This document shows, piece by piece, positions 6,528-13,110 of a stretch of DNA of 13,631 bases. Source of the DNA: Clostridiales bacterium UBA1758 (GTDB lineage: Bacteria; Bacillota; Clostridia; Oscillospirales; UBA1758); assembly GCA_002315595.1 (NCBI GenBank), contig DCHG01000071.1, positions 5,597 to 19,227 of the forward strand, read 5' to 3'. The number at the start of each line of letters is the position of its first letter. The first letter of the stretch is position 1. Both the position numbers and the translations under genes were made by a program. The notes under the pieces are model-generated. The model worked only from the letters and a program-made list of their open reading frames with translations, searched no databases and had not been told where the DNA came from.

Positions 6528-7421
6528 ATGAATTCGTTGGATGAATTCGCGTCGGCGGCAAGATATATGCCGAGTTTCATTCGGTCGGAACTGATGAATT
6601 TGCCGCTTCACACGAAGGAAAACGCAGAGGAAATTCGGCTTCGGATGGGAAGATTGCCATCGGTCACGGTATTCGGCGGTGAAATACGGCTCGCACGGCT
6701 CAATCCTGTCGGAAAAGCAGAGATCACGGAAGTGATCGAACGGGCAAGTATGTCGACTGCAAGCCACCGCACGAGTCTTCGTGAAGGTTGGTGTTCGGCG
6801 GAAAACGGTCACCGCATCGGAGTGGGCGGTGCGGTGATCCGAACAGAGGCGGGGACGGAATTTGCGGAGTTTTCCTCCGTCTCCGTCCGTATTGCAAGGG
6901 AATTGACCGGCGTCGGTGATACGGTGGGAAAGCAGGCGTTCACGGAAGGTTTTCAAAGTACGCTGATCCTTTCACCACCGGGTTGCGGAAAAACGACACT
7001 GCTCCGTGATCTCTGCCGAAGCCTTTCAAACGGTCTTTTCGGTCGTGGATACCGTGTCGGTATCGCCGATGAACGAGGCGAAATTGCGGCGATCCACGAC
7101 GGTTTGCCGGGTTTTGACATCGGGAACGGCAGTGATGTGGTCAGCGGACTGACGAAGTCCGAGGCAATTATGAGCCTTCTTCGTAGTCTGTCACCCGATC
7201 TTATTGCAACCGATGAGATTACAAATACAGACGACTGTCGGGTGATGATCGAAGCATCCCACTGTGGTGTTGGTTTTCTTGCGACGGCGCACGCAAAAAG
7301 TACGGATGATTTGAAAAAACGTCCGATCTATGCGGAAATGATTGCAAATCGGGTGTTTTCGCAGGCAATCCTGATCGAAAACATCGGAGGGGTGAGAAAA
7401 TATGAATTTCGGAGAATTTGA
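6528..7421 (+). CDS. spoIIIAA: Stage III sporulation protein AA (ATPase)
   Basis: Cytoplasmic secretion-type ATPase thought to power the SpoIIIA-SpoIIQ channel in the mother cell; related to type II/IV secretion ATPases. The protein has 297 aa, close to the Bacillus length. The N-terminal domain contains EIRLRMGRLPSV (residues 35-46) and ENGHRIGVGG (92-101). Walker A is SPPGCGKTT (149-157, lysine 155), and the Walker B region is LIATDE (225-230). The C-terminal half has GHR- and ATAHA-type elements (residues 250-256) seen in secretion ATPases. The start ATG 6528 has only a weak Shine-Dalgarno, so translation is probably coupled to the preceding gene, whose stop is 4 nt away. Its last 20 nt overlap spoIIIAB. 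Confidence 0.95.
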   Translation: MNSLDEFASAARYMPSFIRSELMNLPLHTKENAEEIRLRMGRLPSVTVFGGEIRLARLNPVGKAEITEVIERASMSTASHRTSLREGWCSAENGHRIGVGGAVIRTEAGTEFAEFSSVSVRIARELTGVGDTVGKQAFTEGFQSTLILSPPGCGKTTLLRDLCRSLSNGLFGRGYRVGIADERGEIAAIHDGLPGFDIGNGSDVVSGLTKSEAIMSLLRSLSPDLIATDEITNTDDCRVMIEASHCGVGFLATAHAKSTDDLKKRPIYAEMIANRVFSQAILIENIGGVRKYEFRRI

Positions 7422-7920
7422 CTTGAAAATTATCGGTGCGGCAATCTTGATTACCGCAGGAGTGGGCGTGGGATTACGTTCGAAAGCCGAACCGACGCAA
7501 CTTGGAAAAATGTTGACGGAACTGAAAAACGCCGAACAGATCTTCTGTCGCGGACTGATGAATTCACGAAAAACCTTGGACGAGATGATTTCGGAGATTG
7601 CGGACAAATCGAAACTCACTCGAAAGGCTTGGGTGATCATCATTGAGTTGAGAGGTGGCGGTGCAAGCATGGAGGATGCGTTTTTATGGGCGACGGATAT
7701 ATTGGAAACCGCCGATCCGATCGTACGAAAACGGATGCTTGAAATCTACCGTGCCATTTCCGTCGGTGGCTTGAAGGAGCAGACGACGGCACTCGGCGAA
7801 CTCGATGCCCGATTGCAAGCCGATATTTCCAACGCGATAGAAAAAGAGAAAAAAGAGGGAAGGATCCGTTTGATCCTGCCGATTGCGATTAGCATGGCGG
7901 TAGCGCTTTTGGTGATGTAA
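7402..7920 (+). CDS. spoIIIAB: Stage III sporulation protein AB
   Basis: Mother-cell membrane protein of the SpoIIIA complex; its cytoplasmic domain resembles the F-type scaffold domain of type II secretion systems, and it is expected to partner the ATPase SpoIIIAA. The protein has 172 aa, the usual family length. A membrane segment lies near residues 8-24 and another at the C-terminus (about 154-172, LILPIAISMAVALLVM). The all-helical middle carries the typical AEQIFCRGLMNSRKTL and GGLKEQTTALGELD stretches. It overlaps the end of spoIIIAA by 20 nt and has a GGAGGGG sequence at 7386-7392, inside the upstream gene. Confidence 0.93.
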   Translation: MNFGEFDLKIIGAAILITAGVGVGLRSKAEPTQLGKMLTELKNAEQIFCRGLMNSRKTLDEMISEIADKSKLTRKAWVIIIELRGGGASMEDAFLWATDILETADPIVRKRMLEIYRAISVGGLKEQTTALGELDARLQADISNAIEKEKKEGRIRLILPIAISMAVALLVM

Positions 7921-7934
7921 AGCAGGGGAATTGT

Positions 7935-8129
7935 ATGGATGTTGATTTGATTTTTAAGGTGGCGGGCGTTGGGATTTTGGTTTCGGTGCTGAATCTTCTG
8001 CTTGTCAAAAGCGGAAAAGAGGATCAGGCGATGCTGACTTCGCTTGCCGGATTGGTCGTTGTGATGACGATGCTCGTCGGACGGATCGGGAGTTTATTCG
8101 AATATGTTCGGGATGTTTTCGGATTATAA
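7935..8129 (+). CDS. spoIIIAC: Stage III sporulation protein AC
   Basis: Small integral membrane protein of the SpoIIIA complex, 64 aa, close to the Bacillus length. Two hydrophobic segments (about residues 7-24 and 32-50) flank the conserved SGKEDQA turn. ATG 7935 follows AGCAGGGGA (7923-7929). Its TAA shares the final A with the ATG of spoIIIAD. Identified by size, the two-helix pattern and position in the operon; the sequence fits the family well. Confidence 0.92.
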   Translation: MDVDLIFKVAGVGILVSVLNLLLVKSGKEDQAMLTSLAGLVVVMTMLVGRIGSLFEYVRDVFGL

Positions 8130-8515
8130 TGGAAGAAATGATAAAAATAGCGGGAATTGTCCTATTAGGCGTTTCTGCCGCAATAGTTGTCAAAAAAACA
8201 AACGCGGAGATCGCGTATCTGATCGCGGTCTGTACGGGAGTCTGCGTGTTGTTTACGGCAGTTGGTCAGGTAACCGAACTTTACGATACATATATCGAAC
8301 TTATGAAGCGATCAGGACTCGACGGCAATCTGACTTCGACTACATTAAGGTTTATGCTGATCGCAATCGTCGGACAACTTACGGCGGAAATGTGTCGGGA
8401 GCAGGGGTATTCGGGAATTGCGTCGGCGGTGGATTTTGCCGCGGCAGCATTAACCGTTGTCGCCGCCGTCCCGGTGGTAGAAGAAATGTTTTCGCTTTTC
8501 GAAGAAATCTTGTGA
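8129..8515 (+). CDS. spoIIIAD: Stage III sporulation protein AD
   Basis: Polytopic membrane protein, 128 aa, close to the usual length of about 130. It has hydrophobic segments near residues 4-20, 27-48, 73-85 and 96-115, and the family-type start MIKIAGIVLLGVSAAIVVKK. The AEMCREQGYSGIASAVDFAA stretch in the third quarter is characteristic of SpoIIIAD. It starts in a TAATG overlap with spoIIIAC and ends in a GTGA overlap with spoIIIAE, so translation of AC-AD-AE is probably coupled. Confidence 0.93.
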   Translation: MEEMIKIAGIVLLGVSAAIVVKKTNAEIAYLIAVCTGVCVLFTAVGQVTELYDTYIELMKRSGLDGNLTSTTLRFMLIAIVGQLTAEMCREQGYSGIASAVDFAAAALTVVAAVPVVEEMFSLFEEIL

Positions 8516-9534
8516 TCGCGATTTTGCTGTTTTTGTTATTGGAATGTACGGCATTTGCGGCTGAATTGCAGGTCACGGAGGTCGGAATTCCTATGAATTT
8601 TTCAAACGAAATCGACTTCGACGGCGAATTGGACGATTTGAGGCAGGAAGCGATCGAAGCATCTTCCACTGTGTTTGACGAGGCGTTGAAAAGAAGCGCG
8701 GTGCTTCTTTTGATCGCGGTGGCTTTTGGAATTGCTACGGGATTATGTAGCGACGGATCGCCGTCGGTACGGTGGATCGAAGCCGCGGGAAGCGTAGCGA
8801 TTGCGGGCGTGATGTTGAACGGTGCGACCTCGTATTTTTACCTTGCAAAAGATTGCATTGACGCGTTGCAGACCTTTGAAATTTCCATACTTCCCGCGCT
8901 TTTGGCGGCAATGGTGACCTCGGGCGCTCCGTCGACGGCGATCGGTTTCGGATGTGTGACGGCGGCGGAAATTTTGTCGGCGTTGATTTCAAAGTTTCTT
9001 GTGCCGCTATCGGTGGTCTATGCCGTGCTGATTACGGCGGATGCGGCAACGGGAAACAAGGGGATAGGTGAGATCACGGAACTAATTCGGGATCTCATCG
9101 GAATGACGCTGAAAATCCTGCTTGGCGCGCTGATCGGGTATATGACGGTAAAGGGGCTTATTGCAGGATCCGCGGACGCATTGGCATTGAAGACGGCAAA
9201 GGCGGCATCGGGCGGAATCCCCGTCATCGGCGGAATTGCGGCGGATGCGGCGGAAAGTCTGATTGCCGGGGCGAAGGTCATTCGCACGACGATCGGGACA
9301 TTCGGACTGATCGGAACGCTGACGATCTGTGTCAGTCCGTTTGCGGTGCTTGGGATCAATTATCTTTGTTTGAAAGTAACCGCCGCATTTTGCGGAATGG
9401 TCGGCGGCGATAAAATCGGGGGATTGGTCGGAGCGTTCGGCGGATTTTTCAGCCTGCTTCTTGCGATGACGGCGGCAATGGGAATTCTCGTCGCGCTTTC
9501 GTTCATTCTTTCGATGATTACAATGGGTGGATAA
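8512..9534 (+). CDS. spoIIIAE: Stage III sporulation protein AE, GTG start
   Basis: Large polytopic membrane protein of the SpoIIIA channel, required in Bacillus for sigma-G activation. From the GTG at 8512 it has 340 aa. The N-terminus VIAILLFLLLECTAFAAELQ looks like a signal peptide with an AFA-A cleavage site, as in known SpoIIIAE. About six hydrophobic segments follow. Conserved late motifs include ALKTAKAASGGIPVIGG, AAESLIAGAKVIRTTIG and the glycine-rich C-terminus. The GTG start overlaps the spoIIIAD stop by 4 nt; the frame is open further upstream only as a shadow of spoIIIAD. An alternative ATG at 8593 has GGAGG at 8578-8582 but would lose the signal peptide. The protein is shorter than the Bacillus one (about 400 aa), mainly between the signal peptide and the first membrane segment. 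Identity is secure; the start less so. Confidence 0.92.
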   Translation: MIAILLFLLLECTAFAAELQVTEVGIPMNFSNEIDFDGELDDLRQEAIEASSTVFDEALKRSAVLLLIAVAFGIATGLCSDGSPSVRWIEAAGSVAIAGVMLNGATSYFYLAKDCIDALQTFEISILPALLAAMVTSGAPSTAIGFGCVTAAEILSALISKFLVPLSVVYAVLITADAATGNKGIGEITELIRDLIGMTLKILLGALIGYMTVKGLIAGSADALALKTAKAASGGIPVIGGIAADAAESLIAGAKVIRTTIGTFGLIGTLTICVSPFAVLGINYLCLKVTAAFCGMVGGDKIGGLVGAFGGFFSLLLAMTAAMGILVALSFILSMITMGG

Positions 9535-9993
9535 ATGAAAGCATGGTTGATCGGAATATCTGCCGTAGCGGTACTTGCGGCACTGACGGATTGCCTGACG
9601 CAAAATCCGGTGGTAAGGCGGGTGACGCGGATCGTTTGTGGACTTTTGATTTTGTTTGCGACACTCAAACCGATCCGCGAAGGCAATCTTTCGGCGTTAA
9701 GCGATCTTTCGTGGAATGCCGATTTCAGACAGATTGAGGATGATGCGGTGGAGATCGCCCGAAAGTTCTATTCCGACGAAATCGCCGATTATATCAAAAC
9801 ACTTGCCGAAACTTTCGATGTGCAAATCGAAAAGATACGCACTTCGATCGTTCAATCGGACGGTCGGTTTTATGCAAATTCCGTGGAAATCAATTATATT
9901 GAAAACGGCGACATTTCGGGGCTTGCCGAAGAAATCGAGCAAAAACTGGGCATTGACAGGGAAGATCAGTTTTATTTCGGAGGAAACGAATGA
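9535..9993 (+). CDS. spoIIIAF: Stage III sporulation protein AF
   Basis: Membrane protein of the SpoIIIA complex whose soluble domain resembles ring-forming domains of secretion and flagellar systems. The protein has 152 aa, shorter than the Bacillus one (about 206). Two membrane segments lie at residues 4-20 and 31-46, with the typical NPVVRRVTRIVCGLLILFATLKPI pattern split around residue 30. A soluble domain follows from about 65, ending in a short alpha/beta unit. ATG 9535 directly abuts the spoIIIAE TAA, with GGGTGG at 9525-9530 as a weak ribosome site. It overlaps spoIIIAG by ATGA. Confidence 0.9.
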   Translation: MKAWLIGISAVAVLAALTDCLTQNPVVRRVTRIVCGLLILFATLKPIREGNLSALSDLSWNADFRQIEDDAVEIARKFYSDEIADYIKTLAETFDVQIEKIRTSIVQSDGRFYANSVEINYIENGDISGLAEEIEQKLGIDREDQFYFGGNE

Positions 9994-10532
9994 ACAAAAA
10001 GGCAAAACTGTTTACGGTGAAAATGCCGGATAAATTGAGAATATTTTTCCTGAAAAACAAATATATTCTTCTTGTGGCGATCGTCGGCGTGACTCTTTTA
10101 CTGATCCGTCCCGGTGGTAGCGACGTGGTTTCAACAGTGGAACAAACGGTTTCGGAAGGCTTTGATTTGGATGAATTCGAAGCGGAACTGTCGACGATTT
10201 TGTCAAAGACCGCGGGCGTCGGCAAGGTGCGTGTGATGCTGACGCTGAATTCCACAATGGAGACCGTTTACGCCAATGAAAGGCGCATGACCTTGCGCGA
10301 AACCGAAACCACTACCGACGAAACAATCGAATCCGAGCCGAGCGTTATTTCCGGGGGAAGCAAAGGCAGTACGGCGATGGTCATTCGGGAAAACTATCCC
10401 GATTTCCGTGGGGCGGTCGTGATATGTGAAGGTGGGGACAATGCGACGGTACGGCTTTCTGTCATCGAAGCCGTCAGCGCACTGACGGGGATCTCCACCG
10501 ACCGTATCACGGTGATGAAAATGAACGGCTGA
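9990..10532 (+). CDS. spoIIIAG: Stage III sporulation protein AG
   Basis: Single-pass mother-cell membrane protein; in Bacillus its outer domain forms a large ring in the space between mother cell and forespore. The protein has 180 aa (Bacillus about 229). A basic N-terminus is followed by a membrane segment at about residues 24-41. A ring-building domain follows: ELSTILSKTAGVGKVRVMLTLNS (residues 66-88, split around 77), then a Thr/Glu-rich insertion (about 101-118) where Bacillus SpoIIIAG has its beta-triangle insert. It finishes with the second half of the ring domain (YPDFRGAVVICEGGDN and the segment to ITVMKM). GGAGG at 9979-9983 supports the ATG, which overlaps the spoIIIAF stop (ATGA). 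Confidence 0.93.
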   Translation: MNKKAKLFTVKMPDKLRIFFLKNKYILLVAIVGVTLLLIRPGGSDVVSTVEQTVSEGFDLDEFEAELSTILSKTAGVGKVRVMLTLNSTMETVYANERRMTLRETETTTDETIESEPSVISGGSKGSTAMVIRENYPDFRGAVVICEGGDNATVRLSVIEAVSALTGISTDRITVMKMNG

Positions 10533-10545
10533 ATTGATTACATAT

Positions 10546-10550
10546 GGGGG
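10546..10550 (+). promoter_or_regulatory. Ribosome binding site setting the spoIIIAH start
   Basis: GGGGG lies 8 nt before ATG 10559. An earlier in-frame ATG at 10544 has this site immediately after it and no ribosome site of its own. The start at 10559 gives the basic MKKRS N-terminus expected before a membrane segment. Confidence 0.6.
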
Positions 10551-10558
10551 CGAACGAT

Positions 10559-11125
10559 ATGAAAAAAAGAAGTGCAATCATCGCACTCGTGGTTCTGTTT
10601 GTCTGCGTTGCGGTTTACATCAACTGGAACTACGGGGAAAACAATCCGACGGAGGATGTAATATCGGATAGCACGGTGGTATCCGAAATGATGGAAAACG
10701 GCGCAGTCATTGTATCAAAAACGGATGAAAACGTGCAAACAGAAACGGCGGTCTACACCAAAAACGAGGACGCGTACTTTGCGTCGGCAAGACTTGCAAG
10801 ACAACAGGCAAGAGACAGTGCGATGAACATCCTGCGTGAAACGATGTCGACGGAAACGGCGACATCGGCGTCGCTTGAAACGGCGACAACCGCGATGGAA
10901 AAATTGGCGGCGGACGCAATGAGCGAAGCAAGAACCGAAACACTTATTAAGGCAAAGGGGTTTGAGGATTGCGTTGTCCTCATCGGTGACGACGGTTGCG
11001 TCGACGTCGTTGTCAAATCGCCCGAGGGTGGCTTGGTCGGAAGCGACGTAACAAAGATTCGTGATGCGGTGATGGGGGAAACGGGTGTTTCCGCCGAAAA
11101 TATCACGGTCATAGAGGTAGAATGA
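10559..11125 (+). CDS. spoIIIAH: Stage III sporulation protein AH
   Basis: Mother-cell half of the SpoIIIAH-SpoIIQ zipper across the engulfment septum, with a FliF/YscJ-like ring domain. The protein has 188 aa from ATG 10559 (193 from ATG 10544). MKKRS leads into one membrane segment at about residues 5-23. A polar, Glu/Thr-rich linker follows (about 28-70). A long helical stretch (FASARLARQQARDSAMNILRE, residues 75-95, split around 85) and the C-terminal domain (FEDCVVLIGDDGCVDVVVKS and ISAENITVIEVE-like end) fit SpoIIIAH. The partner SpoIIQ is not in the window. It is the last gene before a strong terminator. Confidence 0.93.
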   Translation: MKKRSAIIALVVLFVCVAVYINWNYGENNPTEDVISDSTVVSEMMENGAVIVSKTDENVQTETAVYTKNEDAYFASARLARQQARDSAMNILRETMSTETATSASLETATTAMEKLAADAMSEARTETLIKAKGFEDCVVLIGDDGCVDVVVKSPEGGLVGSDVTKIRDAVMGETGVSAENITVIEVE

Positions 11126-11135
11126 AGTGATATGG

Positions 11136-11169
11136 CACGGCTGTTCCAAATCGGAACGGTCGTGTTTTT
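11136..11169 (+). terminator. Intrinsic terminator of the spoIIIA operon
   Basis: CACGGCTGTTCC (11136-11147) pairs along its full length with GGAACGGTCGTG (11153-11164), with two G-T wobbles and an AAATC loop. TTTTT follows (11165-11169), with a second T run at 11173-11177. It lies 10 nt after the spoIIIAH stop and isolates the sporulation genes from the housekeeping operon. Confidence 0.9.
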
Positions 11170-11216
11170 ATGTTTTTGATGTTTTGAAAAAAAGTCTTTT
11201 CTTTGTACCGTGAATG

Positions 11217-11225
11217 TGCTATAAT
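11217..11225 (+). promoter_or_regulatory. Vegetative (sigma-A type) extended -10 promoter of the asp23-nusB operon
   Basis: TGC-TATAAT at 11217-11225 is an exact consensus -10 with the extended TGn element. The -35 zone (near 11196-11202) is only T-rich. Transcription would start near 11232, leaving a leader of about 85 nt before the asp23-family gene. It is placed between a strong terminator and a new gene cluster, as expected of a true promoter. Confidence 0.75.
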
Positions 11226-11247
11226 TTAGATGTATAGATATGTAATG

Positions 11248-11279
11248 CGGATGAAAGCCACGATTTGGGCGTTTATCCG
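11248..11279 (+). promoter_or_regulatory. Structured 5' leader hairpin before the Asp23-family gene
   Basis: CGGATGAAAGCC (11248-11259) pairs with GGCGTTTATCCG (11268-11279), with one A-G mismatch and one G-T wobble, around an 8-nt loop. It partly overlaps a 10-nt palindrome, CGAAATTTCG (11278-11287). A second ATCCG at 11295-11299, just before the ribosome site AGGAG (11301-11305), could compete for the left arm. I do not recognise a known riboswitch class. Confidence 0.4.
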
Positions 11280-11316
11280 AAATTTCGCAATCATCCGAAA
11301 AGGAGCGTAACCGACT

Positions 11317-11688
11317 ATGGCTGAAAATAAAGATTACATCATCAATAACACCGGCAAAGGCATTGTCAACGTCAATGAGGACGTTCTGACCTCGATTGCC
11401 GGCGTAGCCGCAATGGAAGTCGAAGGCGTCGGCGGCCTGACCTCCGGAAGTGTCGACATCACCGAAATTCTCGGGATGAAGGCAAATTCCAAGGGAATTC
11501 GTCTTCGTATGGACGGCGATTTCTGCCAACTTGATATTTTTATTTCCGTGAAGTACGGCACGGTCATTCCGACGATCTCCAAAGCCGTTCAGGAAAAAAT
11601 CTATGCTTCCGTTGAGTCTATGACGGGGATCCGTTTGAATTCGGTCAATGTCCACGTCACGGATGTTTTATTCGAAAAGACAAAGTGA
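11317..11688 (+). CDS. Asp23/Gls24 (YloU/YqhY) family envelope stress protein
   Basis: Small conserved protein, 123 aa, of the Asp23 family, common in Firmicutes and often located next to nusB (YqhY in Bacillus). The precise role is unsettled: family members are linked to cell-envelope stress and, for YqhY, to control of acetyl-CoA carboxylase. What is seen: VNEDVLTSIAGVAAMEVEGV near residues 19-38, then LDIFISVKYGTVIPTISKAVQEKI, with the usual alternating strand/helix pattern, and the C-terminal LNSVNVHVTDVLFE. The ATG follows AGGAG (11301-11305) at a rather long spacing of 11 nt. It is the first gene after its own promoter and 47 nt before nusB. Confidence 0.88.
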   Translation: MAENKDYIINNTGKGIVNVNEDVLTSIAGVAAMEVEGVGGLTSGSVDITEILGMKANSKGIRLRMDGDFCQLDIFISVKYGTVIPTISKAVQEKIYASVESMTGIRLNSVNVHVTDVLFEKTK

Positions 11689-11723
11689 TTTTCGGGCTGT
11701 CGCCCGCGATTATTAACCATTTT

Positions 11724-11730
11724 GGGAGGT
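11724..11730 (+). promoter_or_regulatory. Ribosome binding site setting the nusB start
   Basis: GGGAGGT lies 5 nt before ATG 11736. The frame is open upstream to 11685, overlapping the previous gene, but this site and the family N-terminus (TRKQAREVA) fix the start at 11736. Confidence 0.85.
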
Positions 11731-11735
11731 GCCCG

Positions 11736-12212
11736 ATGACCAGAAAACAGGCGAGAGAAGTTGCCATTCATTTGGTATTCGAATACGGATTTCGCAATGA
11801 AGCCGGGGATATTCCGTTTGAAGAACTGCTCACGGACGAACGGATCAAATCCTTTGCAAGCGTCGATCCGATTTACGAAACCGCGCCCGATGCGGTACAG
11901 TATCAATATATCAAAACCGTCTTCCGCGGCGTCTGCGACCATGTAGAGGAATTGGACGGATACATCAAAAAATACTCGATCGACTGGAATTTCAAGCGAA
12001 TTTCCCGTATTGCCATCGCAATTATGCGCGTCGCAATGTACGAGATCCTTTACCTTGATAACGAGGATGTGCCGGATAAGGCGGCGATTAACGAAGCCGT
12101 TGAAATCGCCAAACGCTACGATACGGCGGAAACCGTTTCGTTCATCAACGGCATAATCGGCAGTTTTATGCGAGGAGAGATCGGTGTTGTTTGCGGGGAT
12201 AGACACGAGTAA
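11736..12212 (+). CDS. nusB: Transcription antitermination factor NusB
   Basis: RNA-binding antitermination factor that acts with NusE (ribosomal protein S10) on rRNA operon transcripts. The protein has 158 aa, slightly longer than average. The N-terminus MTRKQAREVAIHLVFEYGF matches the family's R-x-x-A helix. The C-terminal half carries the usual signatures: WNFKRISRIAIAIMRVAMYE and INEAVEIAKRYDTAETVSFINGI (each broken mid-stretch by the usual variation). It overlaps the next gene by 29 nt, with that gene's ribosome site inside its 3' end, so the two are probably translationally linked. Confidence 0.95.
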   Translation: MTRKQAREVAIHLVFEYGFRNEAGDIPFEELLTDERIKSFASVDPIYETAPDAVQYQYIKTVFRGVCDHVEELDGYIKKYSIDWNFKRISRIAIAIMRVAMYEILYLDNEDVPDKAAINEAVEIAKRYDTAETVSFINGIIGSFMRGEIGVVCGDRHE

Positions 12213-13110
12213 TTATACCACCTCTGTGGCGATCTTTAACGGGCTGGACAAGCCACCCGTCAGTGTCGGCTGTGTGTTGGAGGTAAACGGCGGAGCGCTC
12301 GGACTGAGACAGTCGGACGCTCTGTTTTCTCATGTAAAAAATCTTCCGGGCGTAGTGAATGAGGCGTTTTCGGACTTTCGCGGGATCATACCGCAATGTG
12401 TTTCGGCATCCACAAAGCCGACGCAGGCAGCGGGCTCGTATATGCCGTGTTTTCTTGCAGGCGAAGGCTTGGCGCGCTCTATGGCTTCGGCATACGGTGT
12501 GCCGTTCTACGGATTTTCCCACCAGCAGGGGCATATCACGGCGGCGGCATATTCCGCAGGTTGCATGGATATCCTCGAAAAAGAATTTCTTGCGTGGCAT
12601 GTATCCGGTGGGACGACGGAATTGACGCTTGTTCGTCCGTCAAAGGATGTGTTTGACGCAACCCCCGTTCTTGAAACCGAGGATCTTGCGGGCGGACAAC
12701 TCATCGACCGTGCGGGTGTGGCATTGGGGTTGAAATTCCCCTGCGGTATCGAACTGGAAAAAATGCTCGTTCCGGGCAAGGAATACAAGGGTTTTGCGCC
12801 AAAGGGCTTTTCGATTTCGGGCATTCAAAATAAGGTTGAAGCACTGATCAAATCTGGTGCGCCGAATGATGAGATCGCCGGATTTGCCATCGCGTCCGTA
12901 CTTGAAGTCGTCCGTCGTGCGACAAAGAATGCGTTAAAAACACATCCCGGACTGCCGATCCTCTGTTCCGGCGGCGTGATGAGCAATCGCTATATCCGAA
13001 CACATTTGGAAGCGGAATTCGGGGCAAAATTCGCTGAACCACAATTTTCACGCGATAATGCGATGGGAATTGCCATTCTCGGCTGGATCAGGACGGAGAT
13101 GGGAAAATGA
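12184..13110 (+). CDS. Divergent TsaD/Gcp (peptidase M22) paralogue, GTG start
   Basis: ASKHA-fold protein of the Kae1/TsaD superfamily, often labelled O-sialoglycoprotein endopeptidase; the 308-aa length is shorter than true TsaD (about 340). It starts with GTG, supported by AGGAG at 12173-12177, and LFAGIDTSNYTTSVAI is the phosphate-1 type ASKHA motif. The metal ligands expected from TsaD appear kept: H113 and H117 in SHQQGH, and D291 in RDNA. But SGGHT of TsaD is SGGTT here (141-145), and the DDAAGEAFDK segment is replaced by EDLAGGQLIDRAGVALGL (residues 166-183). CSGGVMSNR (261-269) matches the late glycine motif. I infer a paralogue rather than the t6A synthase itself. It lies between nusB and xseA, overlapping xseA by ATGA. 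Its function is not known to me. Confidence 0.85.
   Translation: MLFAGIDTSNYTTSVAIFNGLDKPPVSVGCVLEVNGGALGLRQSDALFSHVKNLPGVVNEAFSDFRGIIPQCVSASTKPTQAAGSYMPCFLAGEGLARSMASAYGVPFYGFSHQQGHITAAAYSAGCMDILEKEFLAWHVSGGTTELTLVRPSKDVFDATPVLETEDLAGGQLIDRAGVALGLKFPCGIELEKMLVPGKEYKGFAPKGFSISGIQNKVEALIKSGAPNDEIAGFAIASVLEVVRRATKNALKTHPGLPILCSGGVMSNRYIRTHLEAEFGAKFAEPQFSRDNAMGIAILGWIRTEMGK

Noticed and set aside
8104..8511. Upstream in-frame extension of spoIIIAE across spoIIIAD
   Set aside because: The extension is basic, low-complexity shadow translation of spoIIIAD; the signal peptide begins at GTG 8512.
10753..11655. A 300-codon open frame on the reverse strand opposite spoIIIAH, the terminator and the Asp23-family gene
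   Set aside because: It crosses a strong terminator, a promoter and two well-supported + strand genes, and its translation is rich in R, H, S and F, typical of an antisense shadow.
11693..11706. Small hairpin CGGGC-TGTC-GCCCG between the Asp23-family gene and nusB, considered as a terminator
   Set aside because: The stem has only 5 bp and no T run follows it; the genes are probably co-transcribed.
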